Notes: generated by a model from the sequence alone, not told the origin. A stretch of DNA of 64,000 nucleotides from Polynucleobacter nymphae (GCF_018882155.1 NZ_JACVPA010000001.1:868001-932000), one strand, 5' to 3'; positions 43,239 to 52,139 are shown, counted from the first letter of the stretch. Translations and numbers: made by a program.

Positions 43239-43250
43239 GGGGGGGGGGGG
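43239..43250 (+). repeat. Run of 12 G upstream of the initiating glycosyltransferase gene
   Basis: A homopolymer of 12 G, 45 nt before the ATG at 43296 and 33 nt before a TATAAT at 43284-43289. Such tracts change length by slipped-strand mispairing. Nearby C-runs (43095-43100, followed by seven T) show the same tendency. Confidence 0.8.
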
Positions 43251-43295
43251 AGAAAAGCCTACTCAATGAATGCTAATTAAATCTATAATCAATCC

Positions 43296-44363
43296 ATGCT
43301 CGGATTAATCACCGCCTTTCTCGTCTCGTTTGCGATTACGCTACTGATTATTCGCACCAAGCATTTACATAAGCAATTTTCTGGCGACTCTGATTTTTCA
43401 GGGCCCCAAAAGTTTCATCAAACTTCAGTCCCCAGAATTGGCGGCATTAGCATTGCTGGTGGCCTGTTTGCGGCAATTCTGATCAAGGCCATGGATATCG
43501 GTCTTGAAAATCCAGCAGTAGCCCTCTTATTGTGCGCCATCCCTACTTTTGCCATTGGACTGACTGAGGACCTGACTAAAAAAATTGGGGTTAGGCAGCG
43601 CCTGCTTTTCACTACTATCTCTGCACTGTGCGCAATCTACCTTCTCGGCTTGCAAATTACCAAACTCGATATTGTGATAATCGATTTTTTATTTACCCTA
43701 CCCTTGTTTGGGGTTTTGTTGACGGTAGTTGCCATCACAGGCTTGGCCAATGCGTACAACATCATCGATGGCTTTAATGGCTTATCAAGCATGGTTGGAA
43801 TCATCACCTTATTAGCACTGAGCTATATTGCTTTTATAGTAGGTGACACTGCGATCATTTTTCTTGCCCTAGTGATGGCTGGCGCAATCTTCGGATTTTT
43901 TATTTGGAACTACCCCCAAGGCCTGATTTTTTTAGGCGATGGTGGCGCTTATCTGATTGGCTTTTGGATTGCCGCTTTGAGCATCTGGCTTTGCGCTAGG
44001 CACCCTGAAGTGTCCCCCTGGTTTGCCCTCTTAATCAATGGCTACCCCATCATGGAGACCCTCTTTACGATCTATCGCAGAAAAATTCATCAAGGCAAAA
44101 GTCCAGGTCTACCCGATGGCATTCACTTTCACACCTTAATCTATCGCCGTATCTTGCTCGCCAAACATGACAATAGCGCCCTTGCGGCAAATGCCAGAAC
44201 GGCGCCCTACCTTTGGATTTTAGCCGCGCTGTGCATTATTCCAGCAGTGCTGTGGTGGCAATCGACCCCGATTCTAATGGGAGCCTGCGCGCTCTTTATG
44301 GTTTCGTATGTGTGGCTCTACACCCAGATTGTGCAATTTAAGATGCCTAAATGGTTTGTGTAG
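43296..44363 (+). CDS. MraY/WecA-family polyprenyl-phosphate sugar-1-phosphate transferase (WbpL-like)
   Basis: 355-residue membrane enzyme with about ten helices that moves a HexNAc-1-phosphate from a UDP-sugar to undecaprenyl phosphate, starting glycan-unit synthesis on the cytoplasmic face. Conserved sites are ITGLANAYNIIDGFNGLSSM (Mg and lipid site), FLGDGGAYLIGFWIA and the basic loop PDGIHFHTLIYRRI. An N-terminal KFHQTSVPRIGGISIAGG is typical. It is the only + strand gene at the edge of the polysaccharide locus; WbpL (FucNAc/QuiNAc-1-P) is the closest functional model given the WbpM- and WbpK-like genes. Its TATAAT lies only 6 nt before the ATG. Confidence 0.88.
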   Translation: MLGLITAFLVSFAITLLIIRTKHLHKQFSGDSDFSGPQKFHQTSVPRIGGISIAGGLFAAILIKAMDIGLENPAVALLLCAIPTFAIGLTEDLTKKIGVRQRLLFTTISALCAIYLLGLQITKLDIVIIDFLFTLPLFGVLLTVVAITGLANAYNIIDGFNGLSSMVGIITLLALSYIAFIVGDTAIIFLALVMAGAIFGFFIWNYPQGLIFLGDGGAYLIGFWIAALSIWLCARHPEVSPWFALLINGYPIMETLFTIYRRKIHQGKSPGLPDGIHFHTLIYRRILLAKHDNSALAANARTAPYLWILAALCIIPAVLWWQSTPILMGACALFMVSYVWLYTQIVQFKMPKWFV

Positions 44364-44445
44364 GTTGATAGGTATCAACTGCTAGCGCGATACATAACAA
44401 TACCTCACCAAATAATTTGATAATAGATATTGTTAAGGGCAATAA

Positions 44446-45672
44446 TTAAAGACATTTTCGAGTCATTTTATAGAGATAGCAAGCCGAAGCAACAGACAAA
44501 ATTAATGTTGAGGATAAATAGTTGCCACCACGAATAAATAATTCTATAAGGCTCGATAGTGCAATGAAGTATGTAAAAAGTATCTTGTAATCTTGCTCAC
44601 CATTAAGCTTAGATATTTTAGACCAAATGAATATTAGCCAGAAAATATATAGACATACCAACAAAATACCCAATACACCAAATTCACTAGCAATTCTTGA
44701 AAATAAAAATGAGCCATCTTTTCTACCTAAATCACTAAAACCATAGCTATCAAGCATCAAACCAACCTCTGTTTGACTATTTGTTCCCATCTGACGATAG
44801 CCCAAACCAAATCCGGATGTATCTTGAAGCGCCTTAAATATTTCATGCCAGCCCTGCAAATAAGTCAAAGAAGAGATATTTGTACTACCTGCTGAAAGAT
44901 CAAGACGGGAGAAAAAATAGTTCTCACCTACCAACTCCCCAAATATAAGAATTGAAAGAACAGCAATTAAGATAATTAGTAAAAATTTTTTCATATGGCC
45001 TCTCAAAACCAAAGCAATCAAGAAAAGAGTGCATAAAATTAATGTAAGACTGGGGAAATATAAGGCTTGTAGAATAAAATTGGAGATTAATAGAATCTTG
45101 AATTTAATATTTAACTTAATTATTACTGGTATGGAGATCGAAAGCACACAAAGAGCATAATAAGAAGGCTCCGCAAATGGAAATACAGGATTATTGAAAT
45201 CACCAAAGCCAAAATATATTTTTGAATTTGGAATCAAAATTGACAGCCATCCAAAAATAATGAATATTATTAAAGTTAATTTGAAGCCTTCAAATAGATA
45301 TTTTTCCGAGATATCTGAAAATAATTTTTGAATAAACACACCTAATGCTATAGCCACAGGAACAGAAATTATGATGTTGTATAGATCTTGAACATCTCCA
45401 TTATTAAACAGAAAATTGCTTAATGTTTGTAATAGTACTAAAAAATATAGAGTAAATACTAGTATCGATAAATTAATATTTATTCTGGATATATAATTTT
45501 TACTTAATAATAATAATATAATTATTAAAGGTATTAGCAAGCCTATTGACGATCCTACGCCATTAGTTATGTTTGAAATAATGGATACTACAGAAAAAAA
45601 AATAATGAGAAATATTGATATGCTGACACTCTTTGCATATAAAAAATTCTTATTTCTATTTACCGTTTTCAT
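44446..45672 (-). CDS. Wzy-like O-antigen polymerase/ligase family membrane protein
   Basis: 408 residues with about eleven membrane helices and a large periplasmic loop late in the protein (about residues 285-345), typical of Wzy/WaaL-type proteins. Signature-like sequence DTSGFGLGYRQMGTNSQTEVGL and KDGSFLFSRIASEFGVLGILLV lies in this loop and after it. Since the ligase is encoded at the other end of the locus, polymerase is the better reading. AT-rich, last gene of the - strand run, converging with the WecA-like gene. Confidence 0.76.
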   Translation of the reverse strand: MKTVNRNKNFLYAKSVSISIFLIIFFSVVSIISNITNGVGSSIGLLIPLIIILLLLSKNYISRININLSILVFTLYFLVLLQTLSNFLFNNGDVQDLYNIIISVPVAIALGVFIQKLFSDISEKYLFEGFKLTLIIFIIFGWLSILIPNSKIYFGFGDFNNPVFPFAEPSYYALCVLSISIPVIIKLNIKFKILLISNFILQALYFPSLTLILCTLFLIALVLRGHMKKFLLIILIAVLSILIFGELVGENYFFSRLDLSAGSTNISSLTYLQGWHEIFKALQDTSGFGLGYRQMGTNSQTEVGLMLDSYGFSDLGRKDGSFLFSRIASEFGVLGILLVCLYIFWLIFIWSKISKLNGEQDYKILFTYFIALSSLIELFIRGGNYLSSTLILSVASACYLYKMTRKCL

Positions 45673-45711
45673 TTGTATAAAAAATTTTTTAAAAATATCC
45701 TGTTAGTCGCT

Positions 45712-46395
45712 TCATTCATAATAATTTAAGAAAACCCTCAGATTTTCCGGTGGCGAAGGCAAAGACGGGAAAATACTCCAAACTAAGCCAGATTTAGGAT
45801 ATATGACAACCCAAATAGTTATAAATATACAAATAAAGTATATTTTAATGCTCCGGTTATTAACATACCATTCTTCAAGCCTCCCTTTATATGGGGCTAT
45901 AACTGAATTATAGATGTGAATTGGATCTTTTTCGTCAGCTAATATATCTTCCTCCCCTCGAAAAATTATTGAACCAATACCAGATAAACCAGGCTGCACC
46001 TTTACAATACAATTTTGAATAGATTTACTGTACGCATTAAAATTTTTAATCGTCAAAGGCCTGGGGCCGATGATGCTCATATTTCCTAAAAAAATATTCA
46101 ATAATTGTGGCAGTTCATTTATCTTTGATTTACGTAAAAATTTTCCAAGCGGCAAGACACGGGGGTCATTTTTAACGGTGATGCTACCGTTGTTCATATT
46201 GAGGCTATTTTTTAACATAGTAGCAAACTTAACCAGGCTGAAAGGAGCCCCGCCCTTGCCGACCCTCTCCTGAAAATAAAATACCTCGCCCTCTCCAGTC
46301 ATTTTAAGAAAAATAATGACTGGAATTAGTAGGGGCGATAAAGTTAGTAGTGCAATGCCTGAGAATATGATGTCAAAAAAACGTTGCATAATCAC
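45712..46395 (-). CDS. PglC/WcaJ-type sugar transferase (small monotopic form)
   Basis: 227-residue phosphoglycosyl transferase with an N-terminal membrane hairpin (about residues 8-31), then FYFQERVGKGGAPFSLVKFATM and KINELPQLLNIFLGNMSIIGPRPL. In the family the catalytic pair is Asp-Glu in DELPQ; here it reads Asn93-Glu94. This may reduce activity or mark a variant subgroup. The length (about 200) is that of the small PglC-like form. It overlaps the dehydratase gene by 4 nt. It would be a second possible initiator beside the WecA-like protein. Confidence 0.82.
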   Translation of the reverse strand: MIMQRFFDIIFSGIALLTLSPLLIPVIIFLKMTGEGEVFYFQERVGKGGAPFSLVKFATMLKNSLNMNNGSITVKNDPRVLPLGKFLRKSKINELPQLLNIFLGNMSIIGPRPLTIKNFNAYSKSIQNCIVKVQPGLSGIGSIIFRGEEDILADEKDPIHIYNSVIAPYKGRLEEWYVNNRSIKIYFICIFITIWVVIYPKSGLVWSIFPSLPSPPENLRVFLNYYE

Positions 46396-47582
46396 ATTCT
46401 TTGATCTAGATATTTACCGGTTTCTTTGTGAGAGAAGTTGGGGATCATTTCATTAAATAATTCAACTATCTCCCCCTTGCTCCAAGTTGACCTAGCTTTT
46501 ATTGCCCTTACTGTACTCAGAAAATACTCTAACTTTGCCTGATTAAACGTTGGGTCATTTTTAATGATCCCGATATTTTCATATCTATCTAAATTTAATA
46601 TTTCTGTCGAAGTATAAAATTCTTCAAAGTCTTTTTCACCAGTAGTATTGCTCTCAAAAAAGAAACAAGGCCACTTCTTATGTGAAATTAATTCATCAGC
46701 GCGCTGTCGCGCCTCCTCTTCGCTGGCACACTCATATGCCTCATACCCTTGCTCAGAGAGATAACGAACCGCAATGTCAGAAAAAGTCGCAAGGTGAAGA
46801 TCTTCACTTAACTTAGGGAAAAATATATCTCGATTGTCCCCAAGCAAGCATGACATTAAGCACAACTCCCCCGACTCTTGCGGGGTTACAAAATAGCGAC
46901 GCACATCGTATGGCGCGGAAATTGGCTGCCGTTTAGAGATCCGCTGACTAAAACCATGGGTTAATGATCCATCAGAAAATACAACGTTTGCAAATCGTGC
47001 TGTAGATACGGGAATGTCAAGACTGGCTCGCATTAAGAACATTTCCATGATGCGCTTACTTGCGCCCATCATATTAACCGGATTGGCAGCCTTATCCGTT
47101 GAAACACAAAAATACTTTTTAGCTCCATTAGCTTTAGCCATCTCAAAGGTGCGTATTGTATTTAAAATATTTACCTCGAGTAGCCTCATTAGAGTAAAAG
47201 GATCTTTTTCACTCCTCACATGCTTAAGCGCTGATAAGTTTAAAAAATAGTCATACTTGTAGCCAGAATTTAATAGGGCCTCGAATTCAGTTGACCCACA
47301 ATCAATTGTGAAAGTTTTAAAATCTCCCTTTATATATCCCAGAGTGCTCCTGAGATCACGAACCAATTCGACCATATTATTTTCATTAATGTCGACTACA
47401 TGCAGGACTTTAGGGTGTCTTTTAAATATCTCACGTACAACAGCTTGACCAATCGAGCCAGCGCCCCCGATAACCAAGAACCGTCCACCAGAAACTCTCT
47501 CAGAAATAGACTCCGCATACCTAGCAACATCTTTGCCAAATAGCTGACAATCTCTTCCAATTAAATTTAATATATTATTCAA
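46392..47582 (-). CDS. WbpM/PglF-type UDP-HexNAc 4,6-dehydratase
   Basis: 396-residue SDR enzyme that makes UDP-4-keto-6-deoxy-HexNAc. It has the NAD motif FLVIGGAGSIGQAVV, the catalytic threonine-aspartate region CVSTDKAANPVNMMGASKRIME, and Met in place of the usual SDR Tyr, as in WbpM/PglF-class dehydratases. It lacks the N-terminal membrane domain of full WbpM, so it is soluble and about 390 residues, like the short forms. The reductase at 48737 may complete UDP-QuiNAc or UDP-FucNAc synthesis. It is coupled to the sugar transferase by a 4-nt overlap. Confidence 0.86.
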   Translation of the reverse strand: MNNILNLIGRDCQLFGKDVARYAESISERVSGGRFLVIGGAGSIGQAVVREIFKRHPKVLHVVDINENNMVELVRDLRSTLGYIKGDFKTFTIDCGSTEFEALLNSGYKYDYFLNLSALKHVRSEKDPFTLMRLLEVNILNTIRTFEMAKANGAKKYFCVSTDKAANPVNMMGASKRIMEMFLMRASLDIPVSTARFANVVFSDGSLTHGFSQRISKRQPISAPYDVRRYFVTPQESGELCLMSCLLGDNRDIFFPKLSEDLHLATFSDIAVRYLSEQGYEAYECASEEEARQRADELISHKKWPCFFFESNTTGEKDFEEFYTSTEILNLDRYENIGIIKNDPTFNQAKLEYFLSTVRAIKARSTWSKGEIVELFNEMIPNFSHKETGKYLDQRM

Positions 47583-47616
47583 TTTAATAATTCCATAACA
47601 TAATTAATTCTTAATA

Positions 47617-47639
47617 ATATTTTTCTAATAGAAAAATAT
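47617..47639. promoter_or_regulatory. 23-bp perfect AT-rich palindrome before the dehydratase gene
   Basis: Arms ATATTTTTCTA and TAGAAAAATAT around a single A, in a very AT-rich gap 35 nt upstream of the dehydratase ATG. It may be an operator, or a weak hairpin ending transcription from the 2OG oxygenase gene; function is unknown. Confidence 0.4.
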
Positions 47640-47752
47640 GCCTTATAAATTTAATAAACCAACAAAAATATTAATAAAATTCAACTATTTTTTATCATTG
47701 AAATAAATAAATAATTACATCTGGATAATAATTGACGAAATTATGGGATAAA

Positions 47753-48628
47753 TTATTCCTTTTCATTATTAATTAAATTCTTTCCGCGCCCAATTTTCAG
47801 CACTTTCGAAATAATATTTCTAAATAAATTATCCCCGAGCCCAACGATCTTCTTAATTTTTTCTTCTGGCCTTCCAGTAAAAGAAGTTACATGGAAATAG
47901 CTAGAAGCATCAGGGGATATTGGTGAAAAATAGTAATTTGAAACACAGCATCGCGGAGTATCTGCTTCTACCTTGCTAACAGAGTGCCAGCTAGCTCTAT
48001 TTGTCTCCATAACAACCAATCGATTAGTTTTTGCGACGATTGTTTTTGGAGTAGTCCTATTTTCATCCCAGAGCTCCAGATTCCCTCCATTTTTAATTAC
48101 CCACTCAGGTGAAACATAATACAAAAGATTTAATCTTCTATACTTGCTTCTTATTCCATCATGGCTATTATCTAAATGGGGATTAAGAAAGTCATCCCGA
48201 AACATCATTGATAAACCACCAGCATAAAGCAAGGGATCCGGCTCTATACAATCCCACTCCACAGCACCTGCAATTCTATCTACAATTTTTTTATCGTGGA
48301 ATGCATAGGTAATATTAGATAGAATCTTGCTGTAAGCATTCAAGTTGGATGATGTTCTTTTTTTCTCACGAAATGATTCGCGAGAAAAAAATCCATCGCC
48401 ATCTCTAGGAAAAGCAGAATATATAGACTCACATGCATCAAGAGGCAAAAGATTATCAATAAAAAAATGCCGTGTTTTAGTTCCCACAGGATTAACCCAT
48501 TGCTGCCTTATTGATAAATTTGAATCTTCAATTTTTTGTAATATTAATTTTACAAAATCTTCTTTGCTAATGGTCAAAATACTTCCCCTCATGCCAGATG
48601 GTCCGCTGTTTATGGAATTAATGCTCAA
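47753..48628 (-). CDS. 2-oxoglutarate/Fe(II)-dependent oxygenase
   Basis: 291-residue double-stranded beta-helix oxygenase. The iron ligands are His151 and Asp153 (NPHLDNSHDG) and His215 (RASWHSV), with an Arg near residue 226 (TPRCCVSNYYF) placed for 2-oxoglutarate binding. It is cytoplasmic, without signal peptide, similar in layout to prolyl-hydroxylase-like and other 2OG-Fe enzymes. In a polysaccharide locus it could hydroxylate a sugar or acyl substituent; this is inference. Flanked by AT-rich gaps of 170 and 108 nt, so it may have its own promoter. Confidence 0.82.
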   Translation of the reverse strand: MSINSINSGPSGMRGSILTISKEDFVKLILQKIEDSNLSIRQQWVNPVGTKTRHFFIDNLLPLDACESIYSAFPRDGDGFFSRESFREKKRTSSNLNAYSKILSNITYAFHDKKIVDRIAGAVEWDCIEPDPLLYAGGLSMMFRDDFLNPHLDNSHDGIRSKYRRLNLLYYVSPEWVIKNGGNLELWDENRTTPKTIVAKTNRLVVMETNRASWHSVSKVEADTPRCCVSNYYFSPISPDASSYFHVTSFTGRPEEKIKKIVGLGDNLFRNIISKVLKIGRGKNLINNEKE

Positions 48629-48736
48629 ATTGATAACTCAAACTATAGGTATTCATACAGCACTTTTGACTCTGTATTATCTAATCAAGCCTCATTCACA
48701 ACAAGGAAAATAATTTTTAATAATAGTGAGTGATTT

Positions 48737-49702
48737 TCAATTGCTTAATGTTCGATTTGCAAGCGCTCTTAAACCTTGCTCTAAGGTAACTTTTGGCCTC
48801 CAGCCAGTAGCATTTTCTATTTTTTTGGATGAGTACCAAGCAGAATGAATTAATCGATCTAAAACTTCAGAATTAAATGGTAATTGTTTTTTAAAAAATA
48901 TTTGCATGTAGTCAAAAATTAAAGCAAAAAAAACTAAAGATATTTTGGGCACTTGGACTGAAGTCGCTGACATTGAAAGCGCAGAACGTAAGCCATCATA
49001 AAGCTGCCTACCCGACGGTGCCGCAGGTCCAGTAACGATATAAATATCATTTGCAATCATTTGAGTTTTTTTCATTGCAATTACGATTATGTCCAATAAA
49101 TCCTCAATGTATATCATCGACCTATGGTTTCCTGTATCAGGAATTGGAGGAAAACACCTTTTTTTTACCAATCTTGCCATACGCTCTAAATTGCCTTTAC
49201 CCCCACCGTAGACCATTGTTAATCGTAAAATTACGTATTCCAATTTATACAAATCTGCATATTTTTCAATTAATTGTTCCGCAGCTAGTTTTGACTGACC
49301 ATATTTTGATGCTGGGAGACAATCCCAACTCTCATCTACACAGATTTCCCCTGATTCGCTCATTGCCTTAACTGATGATAAAAAAATAAACTTCTTAACT
49401 CCAGATTCTGCAGCGGCCTCTAGCAATACTTCCGTCCCACATACATTTACTGCCCAAGCTTCATTTAATATTTCATTCGGGGGCAATTTAAAGGCATGTG
49501 CATACCCGGCACAATGAACAATACAATCAACCCCTTTTAATAACTCAATAAGGCGAAGCTTGTTAGATAATTCACATATATGGATATTGGGGTTAGTAGT
49601 TTTACTTCTTGATATTCCCAACCAAGAAAGGCCTTCGCTATTCAACCTATTGACAAGCTCACCCCCCACGAATCCGGATGCCCCCGTTATAAAATATCTC
49701 AT
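48737..49702 (-). CDS. NAD-dependent epimerase/dehydratase, WbpK-like
   Basis: 321-residue extended SDR with MRYFITGASGFVGGELVNRL, the catalytic Ser and YxxxK (SSVKAMS..., KYGQSKLAAEQL) and LRLTMVYGGGKGNLERMARLV. It is nearest to WbpK/WbjF-type reductases that turn UDP-4-keto-6-deoxy-HexNAc into UDP-D-FucNAc or UDP-QuiNAc. This fits the WbpM-like dehydratase and WbpL-like transferase of the locus. It starts 11 nt after the GT2 gene stop. Confidence 0.82.
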   Translation of the reverse strand: MRYFITGASGFVGGELVNRLNSEGLSWLGISRSKTTNPNIHICELSNKLRLIELLKGVDCIVHCAGYAHAFKLPPNEILNEAWAVNVCGTEVLLEAAAESGVKKFIFLSSVKAMSESGEICVDESWDCLPASKYGQSKLAAEQLIEKYADLYKLEYVILRLTMVYGGGKGNLERMARLVKKRCFPPIPDTGNHRSMIYIEDLLDIIVIAMKKTQMIANDIYIVTGPAAPSGRQLYDGLRSALSMSATSVQVPKISLVFFALIFDYMQIFFKKQLPFNSEVLDRLIHSAWYSSKKIENATGWRPKVTLEQGLRALANRTLSN

Positions 49703-49713
49703 CGATTAGCCAA

Positions 49714-50454
49714 TTAATTTTTTACCTTAGGTAGTCTTCCCGTATACCTGAGTACATACCTCACCATGCTTGTCATGTGCCAAATCATAAATTTAAGATT
49801 CTTGTGGCTTTTTCTTTGTGCAAAATGCGTTACATTTATCTCGGGATTTACAACAACTTTGAACCCCTCTTTCCAGAGTCTAGTACAAATATCAACATCT
49901 TCGTAGTAAAGAAAATATGATTCATCAAACCCTTTGATTTTACGGAAATATTTCGATTTAAATACGATAAACATACCACCAACCCATTCAGGGAAAAGTG
50001 AAGTAGCCGCACTATCAATTCGGTACTCCCCCCTTCTATTGAGAAATAGTTTATATATCAAAGAAGTAATCGTAGGGAAATATCTAACGCTATCCTCAAC
50101 ATAACCGCTAGGACTTATTATTAAGGGAGCAGCAGCTGCAGACCCAGTAAGCTTTAAAACACTAATTAAACCTGGAAATGGGTTCTCATCGAAAAAAATA
50201 TCTGGGTTAACTATGCAGAAAAACTCATCAGTATTTAAAGAAAAGGCAAGATTGTGGTTTTGCCCAAACCCCTTGGGAGTAGTGTTAGTAATGATTTGCA
50301 GTCGATCAGAATCTGCTAGGCTAAGAAATTCTGGAATATTTTTAATAAGAATTATTTTATGAACTTCTTTACAATTCAATAATAGAGGTATTAGAAGCTC
50401 TACCATGGATCCATGTCCATGAGAAATTATTGAAACAGTGACTAAATTATTCAT
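49714..50454 (-). CDS. Family 2 glycosyltransferase, rhamnosyltransferase-like
   Basis: 246 residues, GT2: N-terminal VTVSIISHGHGSMVE-LLIPLL, IVNPDIFFDENPF as the metal/nucleotide site, then PEWVGGMFIVFKSKYFRKIKGFDESYFLYYEDVDICTRLWKEGF, the C-terminal signature of WbbL-type rhamnosyl- and related transferases. Adds a sugar to the growing unit; donor unknown. Confidence 0.84.
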   Translation of the reverse strand: MNNLVTVSIISHGHGSMVELLIPLLLNCKEVHKIILIKNIPEFLSLADSDRLQIITNTTPKGFGQNHNLAFSLNTDEFFCIVNPDIFFDENPFPGLISVLKLTGSAAAAPLIISPSGYVEDSVRYFPTITSLIYKLFLNRRGEYRIDSAATSLFPEWVGGMFIVFKSKYFRKIKGFDESYFLYYEDVDICTRLWKEGFKVVVNPEINVTHFAQRKSHKNLKFMIWHMTSMVRYVLRYTGRLPKVKN

Positions 50455-50510
50455 AAAATGTAATTTAATAATAACTATTCAATAAAAGTATTTAAAAATT
50501 TAAAAAGAAT

Positions 50511-51098
50511 TTAATTAACTTGCTTAATAATTCTAGCTGGCACACCTGCAGCAAGAGAAAAACTAGGAACATCTGATGTAACTACAGCCCCTGCTGCTAT
50601 AACACTAGAAGAGCCAATTTTCACACCTTTAAGTATTACAACATTTTCACCAATCCAGACATTATCTTCAATGGTAACTGGTGCATAGACTAGCCTTCGG
50701 GATGCTGGGGAAATAAGTAAATCCTCTAAATTCATACTTCCATGATCGTGGTCAGAAATAAATACACCACTTGCAATTAAAACATTATTCCCAATTTTAA
50801 TCTGGTTAAATGCGCCTATATGACATTTATCGTTTATCTGAACATTATTACCAAATATCAATGATGGAGTATTGTCGGACTTATCACCTGCTTCAATCCT
50901 ACAATATTGACCCGTAGTAAAATCTTTGCCAAATAAAATGTTTCGATAACCCCTAATTCTTGTTGGCTGTCTTATAAGCCTAGCCTTATTAAAAAATATA
51001 AATGTGATAAATAAAGACCAAGTTAGTCTTATTAAATCAGGAATTGAATATCTACTAGATAACGCGAGAGGGATATTAATATTGGATTTTTTCATCAA
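50511..51098 (-). CDS. Hexapeptide-repeat acyltransferase (WcaF/LbH family)
   Basis: 195-residue left-handed beta-helix acetyltransferase, with hexapeptide repeats from about residue 60 (GNNVQINDKCHIGAFNQIKIGNNVLIASGVFISDHDHGS, VTIEDNVWIGENVVILKGVKIGSSSVIAAGAVVTSDVP). The catalytic His is in the SDHDHGS loop. It probably O- or N-acetylates a sugar. It overlaps the upstream GT2 gene by 4 nt. Confidence 0.87.
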   Translation of the reverse strand: MMKKSNINIPLALSSRYSIPDLIRLTWSLFITFIFFNKARLIRQPTRIRGYRNILFGKDFTTGQYCRIEAGDKSDNTPSLIFGNNVQINDKCHIGAFNQIKIGNNVLIASGVFISDHDHGSMNLEDLLISPASRRLVYAPVTIEDNVWIGENVVILKGVKIGSSSVIAAGAVVTSDVPSFSLAAGVPARIIKQVN

Positions 51099-52108
51099 TA
51101 GGGGTGTATACGTAATATTTTTAAAAGCTGCGCTAATACCCTATTTACAATGGGGTATTTAGTAATTTTTATCATTAATTGATGCTTTAAGCTTAAATAC
51201 TTAGTGACATCATTACGACTTGAGCTAACTTTGTAAAATGATGCACTTACAATTTCATAACATTTTAAGTATTCATTAAAATCTGAAACTCTATACGCCG
51301 CATGAACTAAGAATGCAGCAAGCATTTTTACTCCATGAGCAAGAAAAATTGTTTTTGTGCGTTCCAAGGCATGATCACCTATTAAATCAATTTCTTCAGC
51401 CTTTAATATACTCAAAGCCTCCAGAAAGGAAATTGAATTCATACTCCTAGTTACACTATCTTTCCTAATTAAAGCATGATAATAAATTTTATTAATGAAA
51501 ATACATTTTTTTGAAAATTTTGAAACTAGTTTTGAATAATAGATATCTTCGTAGGCCCTGGTTTCAGGAAATCCTATTTTATACTTATCTAAAAATGACT
51601 TTCTATACACCTTATTCCACGGAATTGAATAAATATTTTTATCCAATAAGGCGTCCTCTAAAATATTTAACCCGCGAAGAATATCAAAATTAAATTTATT
51701 AAATTTTTTATTAATCTTTCCAGTTGGGGCAACAAATTCAAAGCCAAAATTTACAAAATCAGCATCTGATTCATCCATTGCTAAAATCACATCTTCGGCT
51801 AATTTAGGATCCAACCAATCATCAGCATCTACATAGCAAATAAGCCTACCTTTCGCAAGCCTAGTTCCAACATTTCTTGCTGCCCCTTGACCTCTATTAT
51901 TTTGATGAATGATAGTTAATCGAGAAATTAATGATTTATAGCTTTCACAACACCTTAGGGTGCCATCTGTAGATCCATCATCAATAACAATTATTTCCCA
52001 ATCATTGCTACTCTGATTAATAATACTTTTAATGCATTTATCCAAATAATCTTGCACGTTATAAGCGGGAACTATAAATGTAATAGAAGGATTATTTTTA
52101 TTTAACAT
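51095..52108 (-). CDS. Family 2 glycosyltransferase
   Basis: 337 residues: SITFIVPAYNVQDYLDKCIKSIINQSSNDWEIIVIDDGSTDGTL at the N-terminus and the DxD site in ICYVDADDWLDP. The C-terminal half is helical and variable, as common in locus-specific GT2 enzymes. Overlaps the acyltransferase gene by 4 nt. Donor and acceptor unknown. AT-rich. Confidence 0.87.
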   Translation of the reverse strand: MLNKNNPSITFIVPAYNVQDYLDKCIKSIINQSSNDWEIIVIDDGSTDGTLRCCESYKSLISRLTIIHQNNRGQGAARNVGTRLAKGRLICYVDADDWLDPKLAEDVILAMDESDADFVNFGFEFVAPTGKINKKFNKFNFDILRGLNILEDALLDKNIYSIPWNKVYRKSFLDKYKIGFPETRAYEDIYYSKLVSKFSKKCIFINKIYYHALIRKDSVTRSMNSISFLEALSILKAEEIDLIGDHALERTKTIFLAHGVKMLAAFLVHAAYRVSDFNEYLKCYEIVSASFYKVSSSRNDVTKYLSLKHQLMIKITKYPIVNRVLAQLLKILRIHPY

Positions 52109-52139
52109 TATTCATTCAAAAAATAATAGATAATATTGG

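Noticed and set aside
44365-44378. Inverted repeat TTGATA-GG-TATCAA after the WecA-like gene
   Set aside because: 2-nt loop and AT-rich stem, no T-run; not a credible terminator.
47583-47752. Possible insertion-sequence scar in the AT-rich gap
   Set aside because: No transposase remnant, terminal repeats or target-site duplication was seen.
48345-48713. 122-codon + strand ORF across the start of the oxygenase gene
   Set aside because: Mostly antisense to the oxygenase; no family pattern and no ribosome site.
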